From Aquimarina sp. AU474 (GTDB taxonomy: Bacteria > Bacteroidota > Bacteroidia > Flavobacteriales > Flavobacteriaceae), in assembly GCF_900312815.1 (NCBI RefSeq), contig NZ_OMPE01000009.1:1240001-1304000 (forward strand): a stretch of 64,000 nucleotides of DNA, given 5' to 3'. Under the pieces are notes generated by a model that worked only from the letters and a program-made list of their open reading frames with translations, was not told the origin of the DNA and ran no database searches. Positions 24,720 to 34,601 of the stretch are shown one piece after another. Numbering within the stretch: position 1 is the stretch's first letter; each line of letters starts with the position of its first letter. Made by a program: the position numbers and the translations under genes.

Positions 24720-26999
24720 ATGCAGATGAAAATACTTTACAATATTAGACTATTACTAGTGATTTTATCAATTATAATTTTTTCGTGCAACAGAAAAGAA
24801 ACTCATAGTAATGGTGTAAATATAATAGAAACAAATTTAACCGAGTTTGTTGATCCTTTTATTGGAACCGGAGGTCATGGTCATACATACCCAGGAGCAA
24901 CAATACCTTTTGGGATGGTTCAAGTAAGTCCTGATAACGGCGTGTCAGGATGGGATTGGTGCTCTGGATATCATTATTCAGACTCAAAAACTATCGGTTT
25001 TAGCCATTTGCATCTTAGTGGAACGGGAATTGGCGATCTTACTGATATACGGGTAATGCCAATTAATAAAAAAGTAGACCTTACAACTCCTGTAAACACC
25101 CGGGATGAGATACCGTATATCTCGAAGTATTCTCATACTAACGAAAATGCTACTCCCGGATATTATAGCGTTTTCTTAGATGATTTTAACATTAAGGCAG
25201 AACTCACTGCTGATCTTCGAACTGCTTTTCATAGATATACGTTCAGAGAAGGAGATGATCAATCTTTAATTTTGGATTTAGGATATACCGTGAATTGGGA
25301 TAAAACAGTTGATTCGCAAATCAATATTGAAGATAAATATACCGTCTCAGGATATAGATATAGTACGGGATGGGCAAAAAATCAAAAAGTATATTTTGTA
25401 TTGCAGTTCTCAAAATCAATTAATGGATATGATTTATACAAGAGTAATACAAAAGTAGAAAGATCAAATACGGTAAAGGACACTGCTACTTCTGTGCAAT
25501 TGTTTTTTAATGAAGTTGTAAAAAATCAATTAGAGGTTAAAGTAGGGGTCTCTTCTGTAAGCATTGATAATGCAAAGAAAAACATTGCAGAACACAAGAA
25601 TAATTTTGAGTTTGATTTGGTGAAAGAAAAAGCACATTCTTCTTGGGAGAATGCACTTTCTAACATAAATGTGGAGACAAAAATAGATTCTTTAAGGACT
25701 ATTTTTTATACAGCATTATATCATTCTCAAATTGCACCAGTAACTTACAGTGATTCTGATGGGGCATATAGAAAAGAAAACGATACAGTTTCCTATGCAG
25801 ATAAATTTGTTGCCTATTCAACACTTTCTTTATGGGATACTTTTAGGGCAGAACACCCTTTACTTGTTTTACTGGCTCCGGATAAAGTTTCTGACATGAT
25901 CAATTCTATGTTGGCGTATTATGAAGACAAAAAAATATTGCCTGTTTGGACTTTGTATGCGAACGAAACAAATACGATGACAGGATATCATTCAGTTTCT
26001 GTAATAGCCGAAGCATATCTAAAAGGTATAAGAGGGTTCGATATCGAAAAAGCATATGAGGCTATGAAACAAACTATGATGCAAGATGAGAGAGGGTTAA
26101 ATTTTTATAAGGAATATGGATATATCCCGTATGAATTATTAGATGAGTCCGTAACCATAACGTTAGAGTACGCTTATAATGATTGGTGTGTAGCTCAAAT
26201 TGCAAAGGCTTTACATAAAAATGAGGATTATAACTACTTCTTAAAGCGATCAGAAGCGTATACTCATCTTTTTGATCCAGAAACTGGATTTATGAGAGGA
26301 AAAAATAAAGAAGGTGTAGCATGGCATGAGCCTTTTGACCCAAAATTTTCGGCACATCGAGTACACGCCGATTATACTGAAGGAAATGCTTGGCAACATA
26401 GCTGGTTCGTACCTCATAATATTGAAAGACTCATACAATTATTTGGTGACGAGAATACTTTTGTAACAAAACTCGAACAATTATTTACTGAAGACTCTGA
26501 AATAACAGGAGATAATGTTTCTGCCGATATCTCTGGTTTAATTGGACAATATGCGCACGGTAATGAACCAAGTCATCATATCGCATATATGTTTAATAAA
26601 GCTAATGCCCCTTGGAAAACTCAATATTGGGTACATCAAATATTAAAAACACAATATAATACTACTCCTAAAGGACTTAGCGGTAACGAAGATTGTGGTC
26701 AAATGTCTGCATGGTACGTATTCAGTTCCTTGGGGATTTATCCAATGAATCCAGCATCTGGCGAATATCAAATAGGGAGTCCGCTCTTTGATAAATCGAC
26801 AATAAAAATAAAAGAAGGCGTTGATTTTACTATCGAGGCAGAACAAGTATCCGATGCTAATATATACATACAATCTGCAACCCTAAATGGAAAAGAATTA
26901 AATCGATCATACATTACTCATCAAGAAATTATGAATGGAGGGACATTGCACTTTGTAATGGGATCATCTCCTAATAAAAACTGGGGAGTAAAGAACTAA
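24720..26999 (+). CDS. GH92 alpha-mannosidase lipoprotein (copy 1)
   Basis: This 759-residue protein has a lipoprotein signal with lipid Cys23 (IIIFSCNRKE); an alternative start two codons downstream is possible. The N-terminal GH92 domain begins at VDPFIGTGGHGHTYPGATIPF (about 45-65) and the C-terminal (alpha/alpha)6 barrel has TLSLWDTFRAEHP (about 379-391). The general-acid region is YTEGNAWQHSW (Glu554), the +1 subsite motif is HGNEPSHH (His613, Glu616), and the conserved acidic pair with Ca2+ region is GNEDCGQMSAW (Glu657, Asp658). GH92 enzymes are Ca2+-dependent exo-alpha-mannosidases acting on N-glycans and mannans. Retention of HGNEPSHH fits an alpha-1,2-type exo-mannosidase. It is the first gene of the glycan locus and is followed after 10 bp by a symporter. 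Confidence 0.94.
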   Translation: MQMKILYNIRLLLVILSIIIFSCNRKETHSNGVNIIETNLTEFVDPFIGTGGHGHTYPGATIPFGMVQVSPDNGVSGWDWCSGYHYSDSKTIGFSHLHLSGTGIGDLTDIRVMPINKKVDLTTPVNTRDEIPYISKYSHTNENATPGYYSVFLDDFNIKAELTADLRTAFHRYTFREGDDQSLILDLGYTVNWDKTVDSQINIEDKYTVSGYRYSTGWAKNQKVYFVLQFSKSINGYDLYKSNTKVERSNTVKDTATSVQLFFNEVVKNQLEVKVGVSSVSIDNAKKNIAEHKNNFEFDLVKEKAHSSWENALSNINVETKIDSLRTIFYTALYHSQIAPVTYSDSDGAYRKENDTVSYADKFVAYSTLSLWDTFRAEHPLLVLLAPDKVSDMINSMLAYYEDKKILPVWTLYANETNTMTGYHSVSVIAEAYLKGIRGFDIEKAYEAMKQTMMQDERGLNFYKEYGYIPYELLDESVTITLEYAYNDWCVAQIAKALHKNEDYNYFLKRSEAYTHLFDPETGFMRGKNKEGVAWHEPFDPKFSAHRVHADYTEGNAWQHSWFVPHNIERLIQLFGDENTFVTKLEQLFTEDSEITGDNVSADISGLIGQYAHGNEPSHHIAYMFNKANAPWKTQYWVHQILKTQYNTTPKGLSGNEDCGQMSAWYVFSSLGIYPMNPASGEYQIGSPLFDKSTIKIKEGVDFTIEAEQVSDANIYIQSATLNGKELNRSYITHQEIMNGGTLHFVMGSSPNKNWGVKN

Positions 27000-27009
27000 T
27001 AGACTTTAA

Positions 27010-28860
27010 ATGAATCTAGCTACCATTGATATTGTAATAATAATTTGTTACATCATTATTACACTTCTTTTAGGATTTTATGTTTCTAAAAAGGCGTCGA
27101 AAGACATGAAATCTTACTTTTTAGGAGGAAATGAAATTCCGTGGTACTACTTAGGACTATCTAATGCATCTGGGATGTTTGATATCTCTGGAACAATGTG
27201 GGCGGTAACGGCAATGTTTGTTTATGGTGTTAAAAGTGCATGGTTACCTTGGTTGTGGCCTGTATGGAATCAAGTTTTTATTATGGTGTTTTTAGCCGCT
27301 TGGTTGAGACGATCTAATGTAATGACAGGGGCGCAATGGATAACATATCGATTTGGAAAAGATTTGGGAGCTCGTTTATCCCATATCATTGTAACCGTTT
27401 TTGCTATTATAAGTACACTAGGTTTTATTGCATATTTTTTTGAAGGAATAGGAAAATTCGCAACCATATTTTTTCCTTGGGATTTGTCATTTGCTATAGG
27501 TTCGTTAGGGATTTCGTCAGAGCAATCTTATGCACTTATTATTATTGCTATAACTACGATATATACTTTGAAAGGGGGTATGTATAGTGTTGTAGGTACT
27601 GAAGTTATTCAATTCGTAATCATGACAATTTCTTGTTTAGTGATTGGGTATATTGCATTTACAACCGTAACAGCAGAACAAATTACTACAGCCGTACCAG
27701 AAAATTGGAAGAATTTGTTTTTTGGGATGGAGCTTGATATAGATTGGACAGGTTATATAGATAGCGTAAATACCAAAATTGAAGAAGATGGATTTTCACT
27801 TTTTGGATTTTTATTTATGATGATGATTTTCAAGGGGATTTTTGCAAGTCTTGCAGGACCAGTGCCAAGCTATGACATGCAACGTATATTATCTACAAAA
27901 AATGAAATTGAAGCGTCAAAAATGAGTGGGTTAACAATAGTGGTACTATCTATACCTCGTTATCTTATGATTGCAGGTTTTGCAATCTTAGGATTAGTCT
28001 ATTTAGGACCTGAGCTGCAGATAGCGGGATCTGGAATAGATTTTGAAACAATACTACCTGTAGCAATTCAGCGATTTATACCTGCAGGCCTTAAAGGGTT
28101 ATTACTAGCAGGACTTCTAGCTGCTTTTATGGGTACTTTTGCAGCTTTTATAAATGCTGCGCCGGCATATTTGGTAAATGATATTTATAAAAAATATATA
28201 AGACCTAATGCTTCTAACAAAACATATATTCGATTTAGTTATTTATCGTCGATACTCATCGTGATTATTGGTTTGTTATTTGGGTTTTTTGCTTCCTCGA
28301 TAAATACGCTTACCGTTTGGTTAACATCTGCATTATATGGGGGGTATGCTGCAGCAAATATGTTGAAATGGATTTGGTGGCGTTTTAATGCTTATGGTTA
28401 TTTTGGTGGAATGCTAGCAGGGCTTATAGCGGCTTCTATTGTGCCAGGCTTTTTTCCCGAAACATCGGCTATTTATTTATTTCCAATCATATTGTTACTA
28501 TCTTTTATAGGATGTTTTTTAGGAGTTTATTTGGGAAAACCTGATGATATGGAAGTATTAAAAAACTTTTATAAAACCACAAAACCATGGGGATTTTGGA
28601 AACCCGTATATAACCAACTAAAAAAAGAAGATCCAACATTTATAGCAAATAAAGATTTCTGGAAAGACACTTTTAATTGTGTAGTGGGAGTTGTTTGGCA
28701 AATGACATTTGTCTTAATCCCTATCTATTTGTTGATTAGAGAATATGAACAATTATTTGTAGTACTTGTATTGATGATTATTACATCAATAACATTAAAA
28801 TATACTTGGTATAATAAATTAGGAAAATTAAAAGGGAAAGTAGTAAAAAAGGATATGTAA
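27010..28860 (+). CDS. Sodium:solute symporter family transporter
   Basis: The 616-residue inner-membrane protein has about 13-15 membrane segments and belongs to the SSS/SGLT family. Segments such as DMKSYFLGGNEIPWYYLGLSNASGMFDISGTMW (about 31-63), the Na+-site region around TLKGGMYSVVGTEVIQF (about 185-201) and GLLLAGLLAAFMGTFAAFINAAPAYLVNDIY (about 363-393) are typical of the group that includes sugar symporters. A longer C-terminal extension with extra membrane segments is present. Lying directly behind GH92 copy 1, it probably imports a monosaccharide or disaccharide released from the glycan, mannose or Man-GlcNAc being the natural candidates. Substrate is inference. Confidence 0.88.
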   Translation: MNLATIDIVIIICYIIITLLLGFYVSKKASKDMKSYFLGGNEIPWYYLGLSNASGMFDISGTMWAVTAMFVYGVKSAWLPWLWPVWNQVFIMVFLAAWLRRSNVMTGAQWITYRFGKDLGARLSHIIVTVFAIISTLGFIAYFFEGIGKFATIFFPWDLSFAIGSLGISSEQSYALIIIAITTIYTLKGGMYSVVGTEVIQFVIMTISCLVIGYIAFTTVTAEQITTAVPENWKNLFFGMELDIDWTGYIDSVNTKIEEDGFSLFGFLFMMMIFKGIFASLAGPVPSYDMQRILSTKNEIEASKMSGLTIVVLSIPRYLMIAGFAILGLVYLGPELQIAGSGIDFETILPVAIQRFIPAGLKGLLLAGLLAAFMGTFAAFINAAPAYLVNDIYKKYIRPNASNKTYIRFSYLSSILIVIIGLLFGFFASSINTLTVWLTSALYGGYAAANMLKWIWWRFNAYGYFGGMLAGLIAASIVPGFFPETSAIYLFPIILLLSFIGCFLGVYLGKPDDMEVLKNFYKTTKPWGFWKPVYNQLKKEDPTFIANKDFWKDTFNCVVGVVWQMTFVLIPIYLLIREYEQLFVVLVLMIITSITLKYTWYNKLGKLKGKVVKKDM

Positions 28861-28904
28861 GGTTTAATAGTATGGTCTTAAAATTATTTATTAAATATTA
28901 TATA

Positions 28905-31337
28905 ATGAAAACACACAAGCTTTTTTTTCAGCAGCTAATATTGCTATTATTTATAGTAGTTAGCACTCAGGGTATTAGTCAAGAATCAGCTATATATGCT
29001 GGCGGCCCGATCTATAACAATAGAAACTCATCGATAAATGAGTTGCGAAATTCTGGATACACAACAGTAATCGTATGGACTATTCATATAGAGTCTAATG
29101 GAGATCTAGGGTTTAATGGAGAATTTCCGTTAGTCCAAAATGGAGTTTATGTGGGTGATCAGAGTTACCCTAATTTCCCAAATGATATCGTGTTGTTAAA
29201 AACAGCCCCTACTTCTATTAATAGAGTAGAGTTTGGCCTTGCGGCTGCAGGATCGGGAACATTTGCTGCTGTTCAGAATTTTTATAATTCAGAAGGTTTT
29301 GGACCCGGAACAACACTTTATGATAACTTTACAGCACTTAAAGCTGCGATTCCTGGGATAGATGCTTTTAATAATGATGATGAAAGCACCTATCACGCTC
29401 CTTCTGCTGTGGCATTTACTAAAATGTTAGCGGGGTTAGGATATAAAAATGCAATAGTACCTTATCAAAATAGTAATTTTTGGAGAACTTTAGTAACAAA
29501 GGTAAATGCTGCCTACCCAGGAAATATAGATAGAAATTACTTGCAGTGTTATGCTGGAGGAAGTGGTAATAATCCCTGTTCATCTACATGGGATTTTGGT
29601 ATTCCTGTTTTTCCTGGTTTATGGGGAGGTTCTGGACAATCAAGCGTAGCTAGTGTAGAAAGTAGAATGAGTTCTTGGGAGAATAGTTGTGGTATAACAG
29701 GTGGTTTTATGTGGATCTATGATGATTTTGATAATAGCCCGTCTGTAGCTGCATATGCTGAAGCTATTAATACTGCCTTAGCACCAGCTGGTATTCCTGG
29801 CACAGCCAACACACCTAATCCCGTTAATGGAGGAGCGGGAATAAGTACGGGTACGTCCCTATCATGGTCTGCCGGATCAGATACAAATTCTCATAATGTA
29901 TATTTTGGAACGAGTTCAATCCTTGGATCCGCCGATTTTAAAGGAAATCAAATAAGTACGTCTTATACACCAGGATCTCTAAACACAAGTTCTACATATT
30001 ATTGGAGGGTAGATGAGGTAAATTCGTTGGGAACAACTACTGGTCCTGTTTGGAGTTTTACGACAGGAACATCAATCTCTGTAGATCATACAAATCCTGT
30101 TGGAACAGGAACGATAACTGCTAGAGCGCAAATTAATGCAGTAGAAAGTGCAGATAGAGTTTTTGATAATTTATCCTCGAATGGTGCACAAAATACAGAT
30201 TGGAGTAAGTGGTTAGATAATGGAGGAGTTCCAAGCACATCAAATCCAAGTTGGATTCAAATTCAATTTCCAGCAGCACTTATTGTAAATAAAATAACAA
30301 TAACTAGCGCAAATGATGTACCGGATAGAGATCCCGAAAATTTTAATATTCAAGGATCTAATAACGGAACCAGCTGGGTTACTTTAAACAGTTGGTCTGG
30401 GCAAACATGGGTAAATCGTTTCGAACGAAGAGAATTCGACTTTACAAACACCAATGCATATACATATTACCGACTTAATACCACAAAAAATAGGGCTAGT
30501 ATTAATATGACTCAGATATGTGAAATTGAACTTTTTGGCCCCCTAGGAACAACAAATCCTCCAACAGGTTGTACAAGTTGTATAGATTTTAATACAGTTA
30601 CACTAGCTTCATATTCTAATCAAGATGCCGATGGAACCAATGTTATAGAAGATAATGGACAAACAGCTCGTCTAGTAAATAATACCTGGAAACGTTCTAC
30701 AAATTCTTATGTAATAACTGCAAATACAGTCCTAGAGTTTGATTTTAAAAGTACTTCAGAGGGTGAGATTCATGGGATAGGATTTGATGAGGATAATTCA
30801 TTAAGCAGCAATAGAATTTTTAAGGTGCACGGAACCCAAAACTGGGGAATTAGAAGTTTTGATAATTATGATACTCCCGGGAGTTATAAAACGTATATTA
30901 TTCCTATAGGGAGTTCCTATACCGGGAGTGCTATGAACTTGATACTTGTAAATGACAATGATAGTGGTAGTGGCAATAATAGTTCTTTTAGAAATGTCAA
31001 AATATATGAAAGTTCTAGGGCGCAAACTTTTTCAAAATCAAGAACTATAGTAGCTAATGAATTGGATGATGAACCCTTAAAAGAGTTCGGGATAGATAAG
31101 ATGATTGTATATCCAAATCCATTTACTAATGAGATAAAATTAAGCTTACCCAAAAGTCATGACTTTACAAGAGCAAGAATATATAATATAACAGGACAAT
31201 TAGTTGCAGAAAAGAATATCATTTCTGGGGCCAAGGCTACAGTGTTTAATACCCTTGGGCAATTAAACAGTGGGATATTTATAGTAAAACTTGAAGGAGA
31301 AAAAGAAACAATCCTATATAAGCTCATTAAAAATTAA
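28905..31337 (+). CDS. Secreted multidomain GH18-like protein with FN3, discoidin and T9SS sorting domains
   Basis: The start at 28905 gives a clean signal peptide (MKTHKLFFQQLILLLFIVVS, cleaved after ISQ); an ATG at 28872 would add 11 residues. The 810-residue product has an N-terminal TIM-barrel-like region (about 30-290) with strand/loop motif PGIDAFNNDDE (Asp153, Asp158, Asp159, Glu160), loosely like the GH18 DxxDxDxE motif. A fibronectin type III-like domain follows (about 300-392, YYWRVDEVNSLGTTTGPVWSF), then an F5/8 discoidin-like domain (about 400-545), a beta-sandwich of unknown family (about 556-705) and a type A T9SS sorting domain (about 730-810, MIVYPNPFTNEI). It is thus secreted or surface-attached by T9SS. 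An endo-beta-N-acetylglucosaminidase-like role on N-glycans is a plausible inference, not proven. Confidence 0.65.
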   Translation: MKTHKLFFQQLILLLFIVVSTQGISQESAIYAGGPIYNNRNSSINELRNSGYTTVIVWTIHIESNGDLGFNGEFPLVQNGVYVGDQSYPNFPNDIVLLKTAPTSINRVEFGLAAAGSGTFAAVQNFYNSEGFGPGTTLYDNFTALKAAIPGIDAFNNDDESTYHAPSAVAFTKMLAGLGYKNAIVPYQNSNFWRTLVTKVNAAYPGNIDRNYLQCYAGGSGNNPCSSTWDFGIPVFPGLWGGSGQSSVASVESRMSSWENSCGITGGFMWIYDDFDNSPSVAAYAEAINTALAPAGIPGTANTPNPVNGGAGISTGTSLSWSAGSDTNSHNVYFGTSSILGSADFKGNQISTSYTPGSLNTSSTYYWRVDEVNSLGTTTGPVWSFTTGTSISVDHTNPVGTGTITARAQINAVESADRVFDNLSSNGAQNTDWSKWLDNGGVPSTSNPSWIQIQFPAALIVNKITITSANDVPDRDPENFNIQGSNNGTSWVTLNSWSGQTWVNRFERREFDFTNTNAYTYYRLNTTKNRASINMTQICEIELFGPLGTTNPPTGCTSCIDFNTVTLASYSNQDADGTNVIEDNGQTARLVNNTWKRSTNSYVITANTVLEFDFKSTSEGEIHGIGFDEDNSLSSNRIFKVHGTQNWGIRSFDNYDTPGSYKTYIIPIGSSYTGSAMNLILVNDNDSGSGNNSSFRNVKIYESSRAQTFSKSRTIVANELDDEPLKEFGIDKMIVYPNPFTNEIKLSLPKSHDFTRARIYNITGQLVAEKNIISGAKATVFNTLGQLNSGIFIVKLEGEKETILYKLIKN

Positions 31338-31364
31338 TAGTTACAGAAAATAAAAAAGGAAAGA

Positions 31365-32342
31365 GTGAAAAATGAAATTCCATGGCAGGATAGGCCTGAA
31401 GGGTGTAAAGATGTTGTTTGGAGATATGCGGAAAATCCAATAATACAAAGAGATGCAATCCCTTCATCCAACAGTATATTTAATAGTGCTGTTGTTCCTT
31501 TTAACGATGGATTTGCGGGGGTTTTTAGGTGTGATAATAAGGCTGTGCAAATGAATATTTTTGCTGGTTTTAGTGATGATGGTATACATTGGAAAATTAA
31601 TCATGAACCAATTGTAATGCAGCAAGGAAATACAAAAATGATTCTTTCTGACTATAAATATGATCCACGGGTTACTTTTATTGAAGATCGATATTGGATT
31701 ACATGGTGTAATGGGTATTATGGCCCTACGATAGGAATAGCGTATACCTTTGATTTTAAAGATTTTTTTCAATGCGAAAATGCTTTTTTACCGTTCAATA
31801 GAAATGGAGTGTTATTTCCCGAAAAAATTGATGGACGATATGCCATGCTAAGCAGACCAAGCGATAATGGTCATACTCCTTTTGGAGATATATTTATTAG
31901 TTATAGTCCCGATATGAAATATTGGGGAGAACATAGAAATGTAATGCAGGTGACTCCTTTTGAGGATAGTGCGTGGCAGTGCACCAAAATAGGGGCAGGA
32001 TCAGTACCGTTTTTAACCCAAGAAGGTTGGCTCATGTTTTATCATGGCGTTATACATACATGTAATGGATTTCGTTATGCTATGGGAGCGGCTATTTTGG
32101 ACAAAAATAATCCTGAAATTGTGAAATATCGAACAAAACCATATCTCTTAAGTCCATCGGTAGGTTACGAGCAGGTTGGAGATGTACCAAATGTTATATT
32201 TCCTTGTGCAACACTACATGATATTGAGCAGGATAAAGTCACTATTTATTATGGAGCTGCAGATACAGTAGTGGCAATCGCTTTTGGAAGAATAAGTGAA
32301 ATTATTAAGTTTACTAAAGAAAACACACTACAGTATGATTAA
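31365..32342 (+). CDS. GH130-family beta-mannoside phosphorylase
   Basis: The 325-residue cytoplasmic protein has a GTG start preceded by AAAAAAGGAAAG and has no signal peptide. The five-bladed propeller pattern of GH130 is visible: [21 protein letters not shown] (about 33-53), [36 protein letters not shown] (about 93-128) and [25 protein letters not shown] (about 161-185). Members phosphorolyse beta-1,4-mannosides, for example Man-beta-1,4-GlcNAc of the N-glycan core, giving mannose-1-phosphate. The locus context (GH92, glycosylasparaginase) favours Man-GlcNAc over manno-oligosaccharides; the exact acceptor is inference. It follows the secreted GH18-like gene. Confidence 0.85.
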   Translation: MKNEIPWQDRPEGCKDVVWRYAENPIIQRDAIPSSNSIFNSAVVPFNDGFAGVFRCDNKAVQMNIFAGFSDDGIHWKINHEPIVMQQGNTKMILSDYKYDPRVTFIEDRYWITWCNGYYGPTIGIAYTFDFKDFFQCENAFLPFNRNGVLFPEKIDGRYAMLSRPSDNGHTPFGDIFISYSPDMKYWGEHRNVMQVTPFEDSAWQCTKIGAGSVPFLTQEGWLMFYHGVIHTCNGFRYAMGAAILDKNNPEIVKYRTKPYLLSPSVGYEQVGDVPNVIFPCATLHDIEQDKVTIYYGAADTVVAIAFGRISEIIKFTKENTLQYD

Positions 32343-33447
32343 AGCCAGTTATGATACTTTAAGAATAGAAAAACTTCGTAAAATATTTTGCGTAGCAGTT
32401 CTGTTTTTTACAGTGTCATGGTCTTATGCACAAGAGAGTAAGAAGGCAGTAAGTCCCAAAACATATATATCATATTTTATAGATCAAACTATAGTAATAG
32501 ATGGTTTAGGTACTGAAGAATCATGGGAAAAAGTGAAACCTACAGAGGCATTTATAGATATTGAAGGAGTAAAAACTCCTAAGTTTAAAACAACTCTAAA
32601 AATGTTATGGGACCAAGATTATATATACTTCTTGGCAGAAATGGAAGAACCTCATGTATGGGGAAATCTAAAAGAACGAGACACTATTATTTTTTATAAT
32701 AATGACTTCGAGATTTTTATAGACCCTGATGATGATACCCATAATTATTATGAGTTTGAGATTAATGCTCTTAATACACTTTGGGATTTATTTATAACAA
32801 AACCCTATCGTGAAGGAACTCCAGTGTTAAACGATTGGGATGCAAACGGTTTGAAATCGGCGGTAAAGATAAATGGAACTCTAAATAATCCAAGCGATAT
32901 CGATAAAGGGTGGACGTTAGAAATCGCAATTCCTTTTAAAGTTTTTAAAACATCGTACTACCATAAAAATACTCCAAACAATACTTTTTGGAGAGTGAAT
33001 TTTTCGAGAGTAAATTGGGATTTCGAACTTCAAAAAAATAGCTATCAAAGAAAGAAAAATAATCAAGGAAAATTTGAGTCAGAATATAATTGGGTATGGT
33101 CTCCTATGGGAGTTATTAATATGCACCAACCAGAAAATTGGGGTTACGTTTATTTCTCCTCAAAAAAAGCTGGCGAACTGGATATATTCAAAATACCCGA
33201 AGATCAAAAAGTAAAACAATTCTTGTATTCTCTTTACAGAAAACAAAAAGAATTTTATAAAAAGAATAATAGATGGGCAACAACTTTTAACGAGTTTGCA
33301 TTAGATGATCAGAAAATAGATGGGAATAAGGTTATTCGAACTATAGAAAATCATCAAACAGGATTTAACATAACCGTAGTGAGTCCTTATACTAACCGTT
33401 TGTTTATTATAAAAGAAGACGGTAAAATAATTCAAAAAGTAGATTGA
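32335..33447 (+). CDS. Exported CBM9-like carbohydrate-binding protein
   Basis: The preferred start is the ATG at 32335, which overlaps the GH130 stop by 8 bp; a GTG at 32296 is also in frame but would put 13 residues ahead of this. The 370-residue protein has a signal peptide ending in SYAQ, then a domain (about 45-235) with [22 protein letters not shown] and [57 protein letters not shown]. This is the carbohydrate-binding family 9-like pattern with the FEIFIDPD strand. The C-terminal 120 residues (from [23 protein letters not shown]) are of unknown fold. It probably captures released glycans in the periplasm or at the surface. Confidence 0.75.
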   Translation: MIKASYDTLRIEKLRKIFCVAVLFFTVSWSYAQESKKAVSPKTYISYFIDQTIVIDGLGTEESWEKVKPTEAFIDIEGVKTPKFKTTLKMLWDQDYIYFLAEMEEPHVWGNLKERDTIIFYNNDFEIFIDPDDDTHNYYEFEINALNTLWDLFITKPYREGTPVLNDWDANGLKSAVKINGTLNNPSDIDKGWTLEIAIPFKVFKTSYYHKNTPNNTFWRVNFSRVNWDFELQKNSYQRKKNNQGKFESEYNWVWSPMGVINMHQPENWGYVYFSSKKAGELDIFKIPEDQKVKQFLYSLYRKQKEFYKKNNRWATTFNEFALDDQKIDGNKVIRTIENHQTGFNITVVSPYTNRLFIIKEDGKIIQKVD

Positions 33448-33448
33448 T

Positions 33449-34558
33449 ATGAAAGTTTTCAAAGTCATATATGTATGCGCTGTGCTTATTCTTATCGGTT
33501 GTAAAACCGAAGAAAAAAAGGAAAAAGTAATAGAAAAAGAAGTTGTAACCGTTATGAAAATATCACCATTTAAATATTGGACCTGGATAACTGCTGATCT
33601 CTCAAAACCAGATGTAGAATACATAGAAGAGTTTAAAAAATATAAGAAAAATGGTATAGATGCAGTATTGATTAATACGTTTGCGGATCCCGAAATTTTA
33701 AAAAACTTAACTGAGTTAGCAGTTAAAGAAGGATTAGAAGTGCATGCCTGGATGTTTACAATGAATAGGCCAGATGATGCCGTTGCTTTGCAAAACCCAG
33801 AATGGTATATGGTGAGCAAAAATGGTAAATCTTGTTTTGATGATAGGCCATATGTGGATTATTACCAATGGTTATCGCCTAGTCATCCACAAGCTCGACA
33901 ACACATCTGGGATTTGGTTGAAGGTTTAGCTAAAGTTAAAGATGTAGCAAGCGTACATTTAGATTATATTAGATATCCTGATATTTTTCTACCTATAGGA
34001 TTGTTACCAAAATACAATTTGGTCCAAAATGAAGAATTACCAGATTTTGATTTTGATTATTCTCAAGCTGCAGTAGAAAAGTTTGAACAATTGTATGGCA
34101 AAGATATTAGGCAAGTCGAAGTTCCAGCAATAGACATTGAATGGAAACAGTTTAGATTAAATGAAATCAAAGCGGTAGTAGATGGTGCATATGATATAGC
34201 ACATAAGCATGGAAAACAATTGACAGCAGCAGTATTTCCTTATCCCGAAATGGCCGATCATATGGTACGACAACGTTGGGATAAATGGAAAGTTGATGAG
34301 GTGTTGCCGATGATATATTATAATTTTTATAATGAAGAGGTCGACTGGGTAGGTTTTGCTACCAAACAAGGGGTAGAGGATCTTCAAGGAAAACCAACCA
34401 GATTGCATACAGGTATTTATTTGCCTCCAATGAGTGCAAAAGATGTTTCTGTGGCAATACAATTGGCAAAAGATAATGGGGCTTCGGGAATATCTTTTTT
34501 CGATGGCGGTGCAATAACTGAGGAACAGTTTGAAGTAATAAAAATGTCTAAACAATAA
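33449..34558 (+). CDS. GHL10/DUF187-like putative glycoside hydrolase lipoprotein
   Basis: The 369-residue protein has a lipobox LIGC (Cys18) followed by a charged linker (KTEEKKEKVIEKE). A TIM-barrel region starts near 35 (FKYWTWITADLSKPDVEYIEEFKKYKKNGIDAVLINTF). The hallmark of the family, HLDYIRYP, lies at 170-177 (His170, Asp172, Arg175, Tyr176). Other barrel motifs are TAAVFPYPEM (about 256-265), PMIYYNF (about 285-291) and GASGISFFDGG (about 343-353). GHL10 (YngK/DUF187-type) proteins are structurally related to glycoside hydrolases with few known activities. It is directly after the CBM9-like gene and before GH92 copy 2, so it is probably an accessory glycosidase of the locus. Confidence 0.75.
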   Translation: MKVFKVIYVCAVLILIGCKTEEKKEKVIEKEVVTVMKISPFKYWTWITADLSKPDVEYIEEFKKYKKNGIDAVLINTFADPEILKNLTELAVKEGLEVHAWMFTMNRPDDAVALQNPEWYMVSKNGKSCFDDRPYVDYYQWLSPSHPQARQHIWDLVEGLAKVKDVASVHLDYIRYPDIFLPIGLLPKYNLVQNEELPDFDFDYSQAAVEKFEQLYGKDIRQVEVPAIDIEWKQFRLNEIKAVVDGAYDIAHKHGKQLTAAVFPYPEMADHMVRQRWDKWKVDEVLPMIYYNFYNEEVDWVGFATKQGVEDLQGKPTRLHTGIYLPPMSAKDVSVAIQLAKDNGASGISFFDGGAITEEQFEVIKMSKQ

Positions 34559-34601
34559 CAAAGAAATAAGTCTGATCTTAGTGTGGTTGGATACTATAAA
34601 A

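Noticed and set aside
32296..32334. Upstream GTG start for the CBM9-like gene
   Set aside because: It would lie well inside the GH130 gene and add residues before the signal peptide; the ATG at 32335 fits operon spacing.
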